Part shown: positions 17,107-25,374 of the stretch, one piece after another | Position numbering within the stretch: the first letter of the stretch is position 1 | How the letters are laid out: every line of letters starts with the position of its first letter | Assembly: GCA_934632155.1 (NCBI GenBank) | Contig: CAKTXZ010000002.1 | Coordinates: 147,112 to 211,111, forward strand | Length of the DNA stretch: 64,000 bases | Reading direction: 5' to 3' | Source: an uncultured Clostridia bacterium | Lineage (GTDB): Bacteria > Bacillota > Clostridia > Christensenellales > Aristaeellaceae | The notes under the pieces: generated by a model | What the model was told of the DNA's origin: nothing | What the model saw: the letters and a program-made list of their open reading frames with translations, nothing else | Database searches by the model: none | Program-made: the position numbers and the translations under genes

Positions 17107-17142
17107 AAAAAAAGGGCCGTTCGCCGAAACGAAACGACCCTT
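17107..17142 (-). terminator. Terminator of the rplU-prp-rpmA operon
   Basis: On the minus strand AGGGTCGTT (17141-17133) pairs with AACGGCCCT (17121-17113) with one G-U pair, then a run of T (17113-17107). Confidence 0.8.
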
Positions 17143-17155
17143 CAGGATGCAACAG

Positions 17156-17458
17156 TTACTGCGCGACGGCTTCCTTTTCAGCCACGGGATGTACGCTCAC
17201 CTGCTTGTCGAACTTCCCCTTGCGCTCGTACTTCATGATGCCGTCCACCTTGGCGAAGAGGGTATCGTCCTTGCCGATGCCCACGTTCAGGCCGGGATGC
17301 ACCTTGGTGCCCCGCTGACGGATGAGGATGTTGCCGGCCAGTACGAACTGACCGTCGGCGCGCTTCGGCCCAAGACGCTTGCTTTCGCTGTCACGGCCGT
17401 TCCGGGTAGAGCCCATACCTTTTTTATGGGCGAAAAGCTGAAGATTAAGCTTCAACAT
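17156..17458 (-). CDS. rpmA: 50S ribosomal protein L27 with cleavable N-terminus
   Basis: A 100-residue large-subunit protein near the peptidyl-transferase centre. It begins MLKLNLQLF/AHKKGMGSTRNGRDS. The nine-residue extension ending in Phe is the Firmicutes form that Prp protease removes before L27 can work. The core GSTRNGRDSESKRLG, IRQRGTKVHPG and DDTLFAKVDG is complete. The start at 17458 has GGAGG 8 bases upstream. It is the third gene of the operon, 17 bases after prp. Confidence 0.95.
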   Translation of the reverse strand: MLKLNLQLFAHKKGMGSTRNGRDSESKRLGPKRADGQFVLAGNILIRQRGTKVHPGLNVGIGKDDTLFAKVDGIMKYERKGKFDKQVSVHPVAEKEAVAQ

Positions 17459-17475
17459 GCTTGTTTCCTCCAATT

Positions 17476-17787
17476 TCAATTTTCTTTGAGCAAAAGATAC
17501 TTCGGATACGCCTGCGCAAGATCCCGAAGACCCTGCCGCAGCGTTTTGAGAATGACCTGCGCGTCGTGCCCGCTGCCCGCCGGCAGAGCCAGCAGCATGC
17601 TGCCGCTGCGCGACCTAACCAGCGGCGCAACCCCCGCGACGGTTTCCAGCGCGTTGGCGCAGGTGACCGTCAGCGCGGAAACCGCGGCGCACACAATGTC
17701 CCGCCCCGCCTCGGCGTAATCGGCATGACCGACGCATTCGAACCCGGTCAGGCTGCCGCCCCGGCTATGCAGCGTTACGCGAATCAT
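17476..17787 (-). CDS. prp: Ribosomal-processing cysteine protease Prp
   Basis: A 103-residue protease that trims the L27 N-terminus. Catalytic His21 (VGHADYAEAG) and Cys33 (RDIVCAAVSAL) keep the 12-residue spacing known for the Staphylococcus enzyme (His22, Cys34). The gene sits between its neighbour rplU (2-base gap) and its substrate gene rpmA, the usual arrangement. Confidence 0.92.
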   Translation of the reverse strand: MIRVTLHSRGGSLTGFECVGHADYAEAGRDIVCAAVSALTVTCANALETVAGVAPLVRSRSGSMLLALPAGSGHDAQVILKTLRQGLRDLAQAYPKYLLLKEN

Positions 17788-17789
17788 CT

Positions 17790-18095
17790 TCAGGCGTTCA
17801 CGCCGGTGATTTCCACCTGAGTGAAGGGCTGGCGATGGCCGGCCTTGCGGCGGTAGTTCTTCTTGCTCTTATACTTGAGAATGGTGATCTTTTCGCCCTT
17901 GCCATGGCGAACGATCTTGCCCGTAACCGTCGCGCCCTCGATGTAGGGAGAGCCGACCTCGATGGTCTCGCCGGAGAGCATCATCACGGGGAAGGAAACG
18001 ATATCGCCCGCTTCGTTGTCGAGCTTTTCGATGTAGATGGTGTCCCCCTCGGACACACGGTACTGTTTGCCGCCGGTCGCAATAATCGCGTACAT
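17790..18095 (-). CDS. rplU: 50S ribosomal protein L21
   Basis: A 101-residue ribosomal protein: MYAIIATGGKQYRVSEGD at the start, the KKNYRRKAGHRQPFT loop and VEITG at the end. The ATG at 18095 is preceded by AGGAGG; the longer frame to 18173 is leader sequence. First gene of the rplU-prp-rpmA operon. Confidence 0.95.
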   Translation of the reverse strand: MYAIIATGGKQYRVSEGDTIYIEKLDNEAGDIVSFPVMMLSGETIEVGSPYIEGATVTGKIVRHGKGEKITILKYKSKKNYRRKAGHRQPFTQVEITGVNA

Positions 18096-18209
18096 GGGCA
18101 GCACCTCCTGATTTTTTACTCGCCGGGATTGCCTTGAAGGAAAGGATGATATCTTGCAATCATGGGGCCGCATGGATATGCGTTAAGGAGCCCCTCCCGA
18201 GCGGCTTAC
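18096..18209 (-). ncRNA. rplU 5' leader, candidate L21 leader RNA
   Basis: The transcript from the promoter at 18216-18244 carries about 110 untranslated bases. It holds several short complementary segments around the GGGAGGGGCTCC and CATGCGGCCCCATG stretches. Firmicutes often have an L21 leader element here. I infer it from position and cannot confirm its fold by eye. Confidence 0.35.
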
Positions 18210-18215
18210 CAAAGA

Positions 18216-18244
18216 AGAATACCACAATATCCTGAAGCTGTCAA
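18216..18244 (-). promoter_or_regulatory. Promoter of the rplU operon
   Basis: On the minus strand TTGACA (18244-18239), a 17-bp spacer and TATTCT (18221-18216). A degraded IS element begins about 40 bases upstream. Confidence 0.8.
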
Positions 18245-18284
18245 GCCTGAAACGTCCGGAGGGAGCGTCCAAAATAGAGATTTT

Positions 18285-19099
18285 ATGATTGAATCAGAAG
18301 ATGAAAAAATAACGGAAGAGGCATGGAAAAAGCGCCCGAAATGTGGAAAGACGAAGAACCGGATTAAAGCGGGATATAATGCATCGGGAAGGCGGCGCTG
18401 CAAAGATAAGGAGCGCGGCGTCTGCTTACCATTAACCCGAAGCAGCACGAGCATCCGGAAGAAACCAGACGGCTGGCAATCAAAATGCATTATGGCGGGA
18501 TCCGCGGACGCGGAGCAGGAAAGATCCTGAAGAGGAACAAATCCAATGCTATGAATTGCATCAAAAAAGAGCGCCCCAAATGACCTGAAAGAGCAAACAG
18601 CCGGCGACTGCTCAGAAACAGCCGAGCTGGACGGGCCGTATTGGCTTTAGAGCATAAGCCGCAGACGGAAGCACGGGAAAACATCGATATAACGACCATG
18701 GTAAGCCGAGTGCCGCGTCCAATAGCAGGCCATATCGTGAGCCGGGACAAAGCGTCGGGAACGATTCGGCAAATGGTTGATGCGGCTCCGACGGCAGAGC
18801 GGTACTGTACGGACGGATACTACGGATATTTGGATGCAGCCTTTCCGGGAAAGCGCATCTTTCATAGGCACAATCAAAAGGAAGCCTGTACTGTGTGAGG
18901 GGGGGTCAATGCTGATTTACGGCATGATATTCCCAAGCCGGCGCGCCGCCGCAGGCGTTTTCCTCGAAAGCTGGAAAACCTTCAGGCGGTTTCTGCCGTC
19001 TTCCTTCAGGCATATAACCGTTTCAGCATACAGAAAGATCAGTACCGCTCCCGGCGTCATACGACAGCCGTTCCATTCTCCTTCTTTGATTTTCTTTAA
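18285..19099 (+). pseudogene. Degraded IS1-family transposase
   Basis: Parts of one transposase are spread over several frames. First comes an InsA-like zinc-finger part (PKCGKTKNRIKAGYNASGRR, from 18285). Next, in another frame, is a block that reads about PKQHEHPEETRRLAIKMHYGG. Then the DDE part: PQTEARENIDITTMVSRVP, AERYCTDGYYGYLDAAFPGK (to 18898). The C-terminal part, VNADLRHDIPKPARRR to SFFDFL, ends with TAA at 19099. At least two frameshifts and stop codons at about 18580 and 18897 make it inactive. It lies just upstream of the rplU promoter and marks the edge of the 18.3-24.9 kb island. Confidence 0.75.
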
Positions 19100-19323
19100 G
19101 TATTCGCCTGGCTACTTCCCTTTATAACCTGCCATTGACAGGACAAGCATTGGGGAGCAAACTGGATGCAAAGAGTTCGAGCGTTGCCGTGTGTTGCTGC
19201 AACAGCACCGGCTTTTTATTTGAGCAGACGGCAGTAACGGCGCATGGCTTTCTTGCAGTAGCGGCTGTAAAGATTCGGCAGTTCCTTCCTCAAAACAGAA
19301 GAGTCGAAGCGGTGGCTATAGCT
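19100..19323. other. Gap without recognisable gene
   Basis: Between the IS1 remnant and the fucU pseudogene I see only broken frames on both strands. A minus-strand frame reading about LRKELPNLYSRYCKKAMRRY has no match I can name. Confidence 0.4.
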
Positions 19324-19611
19324 TTATTCTTTTATTACGCCCTTTTGCAGGATGACGTTCCCGTACATAGCCCTTTCGCCGGTCGCGACGCAGGCATAAC
19401 AGCGGGCGCCCTGAGGATAAAACCAGTGTTTCGGATAGCGATTTCACGCAGCCCTGTTTCTTCAACTGATACCGTCCGTGCGGACGCAGCGCTCCGGAGA
19501 ACCTGATTGGGGATAATTGGCGTCGCCGAGCAGGAGCTGATCGCCGTGACCCATTTCCATTAAAATCTTAACCAAGTCAGGGGGAAGAATAGCGGGAATA
19601 CCCTTCAGCAT
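19324..19611 (-). pseudogene. fucU/rbsD-family mutarotase pseudogene with internal deletion
   Basis: The first 33 codons are intact and typical (MLKGIPAILPPDLVKI, MEMGHGDQLLLGDANYP). The frame then runs into a stop. The family C-terminus reappears downstream in another frame: YACVATGERAMYG and NVILQKGVIKE, then TAA at 19326-19324. It parallels CVVMSGEGATYANIILKKGVIK of the intact fucU at 14581-15015. The remnant spans 288 bases against about 435 for an intact gene, so roughly 50 central codons are lost. It starts 5 bases after manA and was the third gene of that operon. Confidence 0.75.
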
Positions 19612-19616
19612 GATGA

Positions 19617-20564
19617 TCACGCCCTTTCTTGCGTTTCAGCGGTAGTCAACAGGGAAAACGCGCCTTCGACGCAGACGGGCTCTCCGGCGGGAACCAGGAA
19701 GCTGCCGCCCGCTCTGACCGGAACGCCATCAACTATTCCCTGTCCGGAGACCAACGTGGCCAGCAGGTACATGGGCTTTTGTATTACGCCTGCTCCCCGA
19801 ATGTCAAAGCGCCGCACAAAAAAGGATTCATTCTGCAGGCAGACCGTTTCCGTGATAGGGCCCTCCTGCGTGACGCTGGGTATAGGTTTTGACAGCTCCG
19901 GCTCAGGATGATCGTAGCGCAGGCAAGCGACGGCCTCTTTCAATTGAAGGGGGCGCTTGCAACCCTTGGCGTCAGTGCGGTCGTAGTCGAAGAAGCGGTA
20001 GGTCACGTTAGTGGCCTGCTGTACTTCGTATACAATGCTGCCTTTTTGCAGCGCATGAAGGGTGCCTGCGGGGATGTAGACGGTATCGCCCTGAGTCACA
20101 GGCAAGGTGCGGACAAGCTCCATCCAGGCATTCCGGTTGATATAAGTCATCAGATCATGCTGATCGGCGGCGCAGTGATCATAGATGATATGCCCATCGG
20201 CAGGAGCCTGCAGGAATACCCAGGCCTCGTTCTTACCGCTGGGATAGCCCTTGGCTCGGGCGACCGACTCATCCGGATGCACCTGAATGCTCAGGTCGTC
20301 CTCAGGGGCGACCAGCGAGATGATGAATGGAAAATGATCGTAGCGGCTTCTGAACAACTCCGGATGCTTTTCCCACAGCTTCGAAAGCGTCCAGCCGTTG
20401 TAGCCGCTGCCGCAGATAAGACTGGATTCTCCTTGCTGGGCGCTGAAGACCCAGGCCTGACCCGCGTCGTTGCCGAAATGTTTGGGGAAGCCAAAGAAGG
20501 ATCGCAGGGTTTTGCCGCCCCAGATGGTATGCTTGGCGATGGGCAGCGTCAGAATGATGCTCAT
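19617..20564 (-). CDS. manA: Mannose-6-phosphate isomerase, class I
   Basis: A 315-residue zinc isomerase joining mannose-6-phosphate and fructose-6-phosphate. Zinc ligands Gln94 and His96 (SIQVHPDE), Glu113 (GKNEAW) and His170 (IPAGTLHAL) match the pattern of the Bacillus ManA. Length is normal for the short bacterial form. It follows the ROK kinase by 13 bases and precedes the broken mutarotase. ROK fructokinase plus ManA is a known pairing in mannoside and fructoside operons. Confidence 0.9.
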   Translation of the reverse strand: MSIILTLPIAKHTIWGGKTLRSFFGFPKHFGNDAGQAWVFSAQQGESSLICGSGYNGWTLSKLWEKHPELFRSRYDHFPFIISLVAPEDDLSIQVHPDESVARAKGYPSGKNEAWVFLQAPADGHIIYDHCAADQHDLMTYINRNAWMELVRTLPVTQGDTVYIPAGTLHALQKGSIVYEVQQATNVTYRFFDYDRTDAKGCKRPLQLKEAVACLRYDHPEPELSKPIPSVTQEGPITETVCLQNESFFVRRFDIRGAGVIQKPMYLLATLVSGQGIVDGVPVRAGGSFLVPAGEPVCVEGAFSLLTTAETQERA

Positions 20565-20577
20565 GCTCTGCCTCCTG

Positions 20578-21507
20578 TCAGATAATCAGATCCGTCGTCA
20601 GGAAGGCGGCGCCGATCATTGGCGCTTCCTCCCCCAGGGCAGCCCTCCGTACCAGCGGACGCACGCGATGGCTCCAGGCAGGATAGCCGTAGCGGACAAC
20701 GGCTTCGCTTAACGGTTTGATCATCAGATCCTCGTGAGCCGAGAGACCGCCGCTGATAAAGATGCTGCTGCAGGCAAGGACATTAATCAGCGTACCCAGA
20801 CCAAAGGCCAGCTTGTCCACGCTCTCATGAATGAGCGCCAGCGCGTCCTCATCGCCCGAATAGGCCAGCTCAAAAACTGTCTCGGCGCACAAGGGTTTGT
20901 TGGCCAGCTTCTTTGGAAAACGCTCACATGCCTGAGCGTATATTCCTGTTCCGGATGCATAGAGCTCCAGGCAGCCGCGTCTTCCACAACCGCAGAGGCG
21001 GCCGTTCATGTCGATGGAGACATGGCCGATTTCGCCGGCGGTGTGCAGCGTACCGGAATAGACCCTGCCCTGCTGGATGATGCCGCAGCCAATGCCGGTT
21101 CCAAGCGTGATGCAGAGCATGTCGCGATAAGCCTTCTTTTGACCCCAGAGATACTCGGCATAGGCAGCGGCCCAAGAATCTTGAACGATGGTGGGGCGCA
21201 ATCCGATGGCCTCCTCTAAGTAATCACCCAAAGGAACCGATTCGCCAAAGAGATTAGGGGAGTAGATGACCTGACCAGTAGTCCAGTCCGCCGTCCCAGG
21301 AATGCCTACGCCCAAATGACTGATGTTGCATAGACTGAGTTTGTTGTTCCGAAGCAGCTGAGAAACGCTTTTGCCGATGGCTCCGGCAAGGACTTGGGGC
21401 GTAGCATATTCTTTGGACGCCAAACGAAAGCGATCCTGCGCGCGTCCTTGCTCGTCTATTAAGCCGCCGAAAACTTTGGTTCCGCCTATATCGATGCCGA
21501 GTCGCAT
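20578..21507 (-). CDS. ROK-family sugar kinase (fructokinase or glucokinase type)
   Basis: A 309-residue kinase. The phosphate loop is GIDIGGTKVFGGL. The ROK metal signature is HTAGEIGHVSIDMNGR followed by CGCGRRGCLELYAS, with zinc His and Cys residues. The catalytic base region is QDSWAAAYAE; the Asp is kept but the usual ND pair is QD here. No DNA-binding domain is present, so it is an enzyme rather than a repressor. Cotranscription with manA and divergence from a GH172 gene favour fructose as substrate; glucose or mannose remain possible. Confidence 0.8.
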   Translation of the reverse strand: MRLGIDIGGTKVFGGLIDEQGRAQDRFRLASKEYATPQVLAGAIGKSVSQLLRNNKLSLCNISHLGVGIPGTADWTTGQVIYSPNLFGESVPLGDYLEEAIGLRPTIVQDSWAAAYAEYLWGQKKAYRDMLCITLGTGIGCGIIQQGRVYSGTLHTAGEIGHVSIDMNGRLCGCGRRGCLELYASGTGIYAQACERFPKKLANKPLCAETVFELAYSGDEDALALIHESVDKLAFGLGTLINVLACSSIFISGGLSAHEDLMIKPLSEAVVRYGYPAWSHRVRPLVRRAALGEEAPMIGAAFLTTDLII

Positions 21508-21594
21508 AGTGATCTCCCTTCAACACGCCATGATGATCTCCGAAAAATCGTTGACGGTGCGTTCCCGAAATAGTAAGAACTGCACCCGTTTTTC

Positions 21595-21670
21595 ATTTTA
21601 TCATACAAAAATAAATTTTGCAAATTAATTTTTCAAAATTATTGATTTTAATAAGAATGTCCGATATAAT
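21595..21670. promoter_or_regulatory. Divergent promoters of the ROK kinase and GH172 genes with shared operator
   Basis: Minus strand: TTGCAA (21623-21618), 17 bp, TAAAAT (21600-21595). Plus strand: TTGATT (21642-21647), 17 bp, TATAAT (21665-21670). Between the two lies an inverted repeat AATTTTG (21614-21620) and CAAAATT (21634-21640). The 15-mer ATTTTGCAAATTAAT (21615-21629) covers the minus -35 box and recurs exactly at 24853-24867, upstream of the ROK repressor gene. Confidence 0.75.
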
Positions 21671-21728
21671 GAACCTGTTCCAATGCATCCGGCTGCGTCC
21701 GGCGTGCACGACAGAAGGAGGATGTGCT

Positions 21729-22817
21729 ATGGATATGCTCGGTTGGCTCCCATACAGGACGGGAATGGTCACAAGGCAGATTTCTGCGGAAAATCCAACA
21801 GGCGAAAAGAGCGGCGCATGTCATGCCGCACCTGATCCATCTAATTCGGAGCAGGCTTATGATCACTTTGCGAAAAAACTGGGCAAGGGCTGGAAGGTCA
21901 ATCCTTTCATTCGTGTCAAAGCGGGAGAGACCGTGACCCTGGCGGATATTGCAGGCCCCGGCTGCATTTCTGAATTTTATATTACTAGCGACCATGCCAA
22001 TCTTTCCGAGCTGGTACTGCGATTCTATTGGGATGAGGAAGAGGAGCCCTCAGTGGAGGCGCCCATGGGCGCATTCTTCTGCATTGGTCATGATAAGCGT
22101 CCTCATACGGTAAGCTCTCTGCCGGTGACAGTGGCGCCTTACCGCGGCTGCAGCTGCTATTGGGAGATGCCCTTCCGCCATCATGCGCGCATTACCCTAA
22201 CCCATGAGGGCGAGACGGACGCCAATGTGGTGGCATGGCGAGTGTTGTATCACCTTTGCAGCGTTCCGGAGGACGCCGCTTATTTCCACGCCCAATACCG
22301 CCGTACAGTGACCAGTCGCGGCAACCCGGAGCATGTCATTCTCGACGGCGTAAAAGGCAAAGGCCTCTATGTAGGCACCTACCTGGCCTGGAATGTACTC
22401 AACAGCGGATGGTGGGGCGAAGGCGAGGTCAAGTTCTATCTGGATGGCGACACGGAATACCCCACGCTGTGTGACAACGGCACCGAAGACTATTTCGGCG
22501 GCGCATGGAATTTTGGCGGCTACATGGGCCCCGGTTCGCGGGAAAAAGTGTTCGAGTCACCCTTCTTGGGGATGCCGCTGGCTAGCGTAGACGATCCGGA
22601 CGGGCCCAAAAAAATTGATCTGTATCGTTGGCATATCCGCGACTGCATCGGTTTCAGCGAGGATATTCGCGTGACAGTGCAAACCCTGAGCTGGTTTCCG
22701 AACCATACCTATAAGCCCGCTTCTGACGATGTGGCTAGCGTAGCCTACTACTATCAGCAGGAGCCTCATCATGCCTTCCCAACACTCCCGAGCGTGGAGG
22801 AGCGGTGGGATCGCTGA
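21729..22817 (+). CDS. GH172 (DUF2961) glycosidase
   Basis: A 362-residue enzyme of the DUF2961 family. Known members cleave alpha-D-fructofuranosides (including difructose dianhydride I) or alpha-D-arabinofuranosides. Typical stretches are ADIAGPGCISEFYIT, VEAPMGAFFCIGHD, and TEYPTLCDNGTEDYFGGAW with the conserved acidic residues, then KIDLYRWHIRDCIGF. No signal peptide, so it acts in the cytoplasm. AAGGAGG (21715-21721) lies 7 bases before the ATG at 21729; earlier in-frame codons fall inside the promoter. The divergent ROK kinase and ManA would channel released fructose to fructose-6-phosphate. Confidence 0.85.
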   Translation: MDMLGWLPYRTGMVTRQISAENPTGEKSGACHAAPDPSNSEQAYDHFAKKLGKGWKVNPFIRVKAGETVTLADIAGPGCISEFYITSDHANLSELVLRFYWDEEEEPSVEAPMGAFFCIGHDKRPHTVSSLPVTVAPYRGCSCYWEMPFRHHARITLTHEGETDANVVAWRVLYHLCSVPEDAAYFHAQYRRTVTSRGNPEHVILDGVKGKGLYVGTYLAWNVLNSGWWGEGEVKFYLDGDTEYPTLCDNGTEDYFGGAWNFGGYMGPGSREKVFESPFLGMPLASVDDPDGPKKIDLYRWHIRDCIGFSEDIRVTVQTLSWFPNHTYKPASDDVASVAYYYQQEPHHAFPTLPSVEERWDR

Positions 22818-22904
22818 GGGTAGCTGAGGATAAAAAAGGGTGTGAAAGGGGATGTAAAAAAGTCCTGCGAAGGCAAAGAAGGATTCAACCGAGCTGAATG
22901 CCTT

Positions 22905-23479
22905 CCCCGGACAACGGACAGCAGAAAAGGAGACCTCCTGTGGAAGAATAAGCAGCACAACGGGAGGTTATCTGTATCAAGAAAGCACACGAGGGGAGCA
23001 GAACCGGCGCCCGTTGTTCGGGAGAGAAGGCTGCGGGAGAAACAAACCGGGCAATCGGCGGGAGCTTCAGGCTGAGCATGAAGCAGGTAAAGCGCCTCGG
23101 CAGCCCCCAACATGGAAGGAACGGATGCTGGCGGCGGGATAGGTTCCGCGTCGAAAGGGCGACCGCGCAAGGAAACGGCCGGCGAGGAGGTCGGACGGCA
23201 TAATGAACGCGGGAAGCTGCGGATGCAGGCGGAATTGCTGCAAAATTTTCAGTCCGAAGTTGGAAGGAGGCGAAGCGGAAGCATCGAGCGCCTCTGCATC
23301 GACCCTGTTCTCCTCCCGCGCCGAGGTGGAACAGCTTGTTGCCGAGCACACCCATTTCGATAATCTTGAGCGCATCCAACTCCAAAACGGCCTTGCTCCG
23401 ATTGAAATCCGGGGCAAGACCGAGGAGAATATATTCGTTCCGTCAGCAGGGCTTTTCCTTCCCCGTTCGTTGTCCGGGG
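22905..23479 (+). mobile_element. Internally deleted IS3-family element remnant
   Basis: Imperfect terminal inverted repeats bound it: CCCCGGACAACGGACAG (22905-22921) and, on the other strand, CCCCGGACAACGAACGG (23479-23463), 15 of 17 matching. Inside are a piece of an OrfA-like coiled region (GRPRKETAGEEVGRHNERGK, then LRMQAELLQNF, about 23160-23260) and the C-terminal end of an OrfB-like transposase (NLERIQLQNGLAPIEIRGK, about 23360-23420). The DDE core is missing. The element is dead and about half the usual length. Confidence 0.6.
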
Positions 23480-23594
23480 ACGGTCCATTTGCTTTTTGCC
23501 CTTCTTTCACATCCTTTTCATGCTGTAATCGTTTCTTCACCGACGGGAATTGTAAGAATCCATTTCCACCAGCAGGGCTTCTTTTCGCGTGCGG

Positions 23595-24791
23595 TCAATG
23601 TTGTAGCTCCTCCGGCTTGACGATGAGCTTGGGATCGGTAAAGAAGTGCTTGAGAATGTAGATGCCTGCGCCAACAGCCTCCTGACCGTCCAGCTCCTCG
23701 GTTTCAATGACCACATGACTGGAAATATCGGGCAGGATATTACTGCGTATGCCTTCGAGGATCCATTGAACCAGCTGGTTAGTGCCGACCTTGGGCAGGC
23801 CGCTGATGACAATGTGTTGCATGTCGGTGATTTTTAGCACGTTGGAAATGGCTTTGCCCAGGATCTGGTAGGCTTGGTGAAGGACTTCTTTGGCGTTGGG
23901 ATCGTGTTGATTGAAGCGCTCCAGCAGCTCATCATATTCGATATTCTGATTGGACAGCAGCGCATAATTGGCGCACAGCTGCGCGGCGCTGAGATAGGTC
24001 TCCAGACAGCCGCGGTTGCCGCAGCAACACAGCGGGCCGTTGATGTCAAGGGTGGTGTGGCCGAAAAAGCCAGCGTTTCCAAGGGTACCGCTGTACATTT
24101 TTTTGTGAAAATACAGTGCCATGCCAATGCCTGAGCGCATGGAGATATAGAGATAATCGTCCAGCCCAGCGCTGCTTCTCAAATCTTGACGGATCCGGGA
24201 GAGCATATGCACATCGTTGCGCATATGGACGGGTATCTTGAATTCCTTTTCCAACAGCTCTGGCAGACGGATATGCTGCCAGCCTGGCAGACGTTCAATG
24301 CTGATGGATTCTCGGGACTTACGGTCTATCATACCGGAAATACCTACGCCGATGCCCAGCAGCTCAATGACCTCTTCCTTCCGGGGGATGCGGCGAATGA
24401 CCTCGTGGATCATTTCAATCATTTTCCGAATGACTTGACTGGATGTGTCGGACTTGGAGAAATGGTAGTTCTCCGTGCAGACAGCCTCCCGATTCAGGTT
24501 AACGGCACTGATATGAAGGGAAGGGTATTCAAAATCAACGCCGATGGAGAAATAGTGGCCTCCGCAAATGGAATAAGCCTTAGAGGAGCGCCCTATCGCG
24601 CCTCGGACGCAGCCATTTTCCTCAACGATTCTTTCCGCCTGCAACACACGCAGCAGCATCTCAATCGTCGGCCTAGACAGATGGGTGGTGTACAGAAGCT
24701 CTGCAACCGTCATAGATCCCTTTTCCTGTATGGTATTCAAAAGAAGCTGACGATTTGCTTCCTTGATGATAGAATAGCTGTTTCCACGCAT
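23595..24791 (-). CDS. ROK-family transcriptional repressor (NagC/XylR type)
   Basis: A 398-residue protein. An N-terminal winged helix (about 1-70; IIKEANRQLLLNTIQEKG, then LSRPTIEMLLRVL) is fused to a ROK sugar-binding domain with the zinc motif FFGHTTLDINGPLCCCGNRG. The ATP loop of ROK kinases is degraded (SIGVDFEYPSLHISAV), as in repressors. It probably represses the GH172 and ROK-kinase promoters and itself, since its upstream region carries the same 15-bp motif. The inducer is likely a sugar or sugar phosphate from that pathway. Confidence 0.88.
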   Translation of the reverse strand: MRGNSYSIIKEANRQLLLNTIQEKGSMTVAELLYTTHLSRPTIEMLLRVLQAERIVEENGCVRGAIGRSSKAYSICGGHYFSIGVDFEYPSLHISAVNLNREAVCTENYHFSKSDTSSQVIRKMIEMIHEVIRRIPRKEEVIELLGIGVGISGMIDRKSRESISIERLPGWQHIRLPELLEKEFKIPVHMRNDVHMLSRIRQDLRSSAGLDDYLYISMRSGIGMALYFHKKMYSGTLGNAGFFGHTTLDINGPLCCCGNRGCLETYLSAAQLCANYALLSNQNIEYDELLERFNQHDPNAKEVLHQAYQILGKAISNVLKITDMQHIVISGLPKVGTNQLVQWILEGIRSNILPDISSHVVIETEELDGQEAVGAGIYILKHFFTDPKLIVKPEELQH

Positions 24792-24808
24792 AGGATCACC
24801 CCTGGCCC

Positions 24809-24867
24809 ATTATGCCATATTGTTAGAAAATCAGCAAGCGTTTGAATATGTGATTTTGCAAATTAAT
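24809..24867 (-). promoter_or_regulatory. Promoter of the ROK repressor with shared upstream motif
   Basis: Minus strand TTGCTG (24837-24832), 17 bp, CATAAT (24814-24809). The 15-mer ATTTTGCAAATTAAT occupies 24853-24867, 15 bp upstream of the -35 box, and is identical to the copy at 21615-21629. Confidence 0.6.
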
Positions 24868-24969
24868 CTAAAAAAAGGGGGACTGCTGCAGAAACTGCCG
24901 CCCGCTTATTTGCCCGCTGCTTTTCAGACAGCCTGTCGCCTCCGTACAGCGAACGTGCGGAGGGGCTTA

Positions 24970-25374
24970 TTATCTTCGAACGGGGTCAGAATAACGGGGC
25001 GGCTCCGGCTGCGACACCGTTGCGCGGTAACAAGACCGGTTCGCGCTTTTCATACCCCTTCCTCTTCTGCCGCCCTCCAGCCGCTCTGGCGCATATTCGG
25101 GATGATCCCATGCGGGGGGAATCAAGGCCCAATAAAGAAAGCCGAAGAAGCCGAAGAAGAAGCCCCAAAGGAACTTGCCGTTATACCCCTTGCGTATGGA
25201 CATATTATCGCAGGCGCAGCCAAAACCAAAGCCTGACCACATGCCAATAACATAATACCATCCCAGATAGTAATTCAGAGAAAATTTGTTTTCCGTTCGA
25301 ATAAGACCGATGATGGGCCCGACTGTAAATAGGACGACAACTGCCAGCGCTATGATCCATTTTCGCCTTCTCAT
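24970..25374 (-). CDS. Small membrane protein of unknown function
   Basis: A 134-residue protein with an N-terminal membrane helix (IIALAVVVLFTVGPIIGLI) and two more hydrophobic segments (YYLGWYYVIGMWSGFGFGCA and FLWGFFFGFFGFLYWALI), then a basic, polar tail of about 40 residues. AAGGAGG lies just upstream. I do not recognise the family. No cotranscribed neighbour suggests a role. The tail is rich in Arg and Ser and looks poorly conserved. Confidence 0.55.
   Translation of the reverse strand: MRRRKWIIALAVVVLFTVGPIIGLIRTENKFSLNYYLGWYYVIGMWSGFGFGCACDNMSIRKGYNGKFLWGFFFGFFGFLYWALIPPAWDHPEYAPERLEGGRRGRGMKSANRSCYRATVSQPEPPRYSDPVRR

Noticed and set aside
18162..18530. 122-codon frame starting in the rplU leader
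   Set aside because: It merges antisense leader sequence with the first part of the broken IS1 transposase; no RBS at the start.
22769..23540. Overlapping frames of 130-165 codons between GH172 and the ROK repressor
   Set aside because: They have no RBS and mostly fall inside the IS3 remnant; homologous segments are in other frames.
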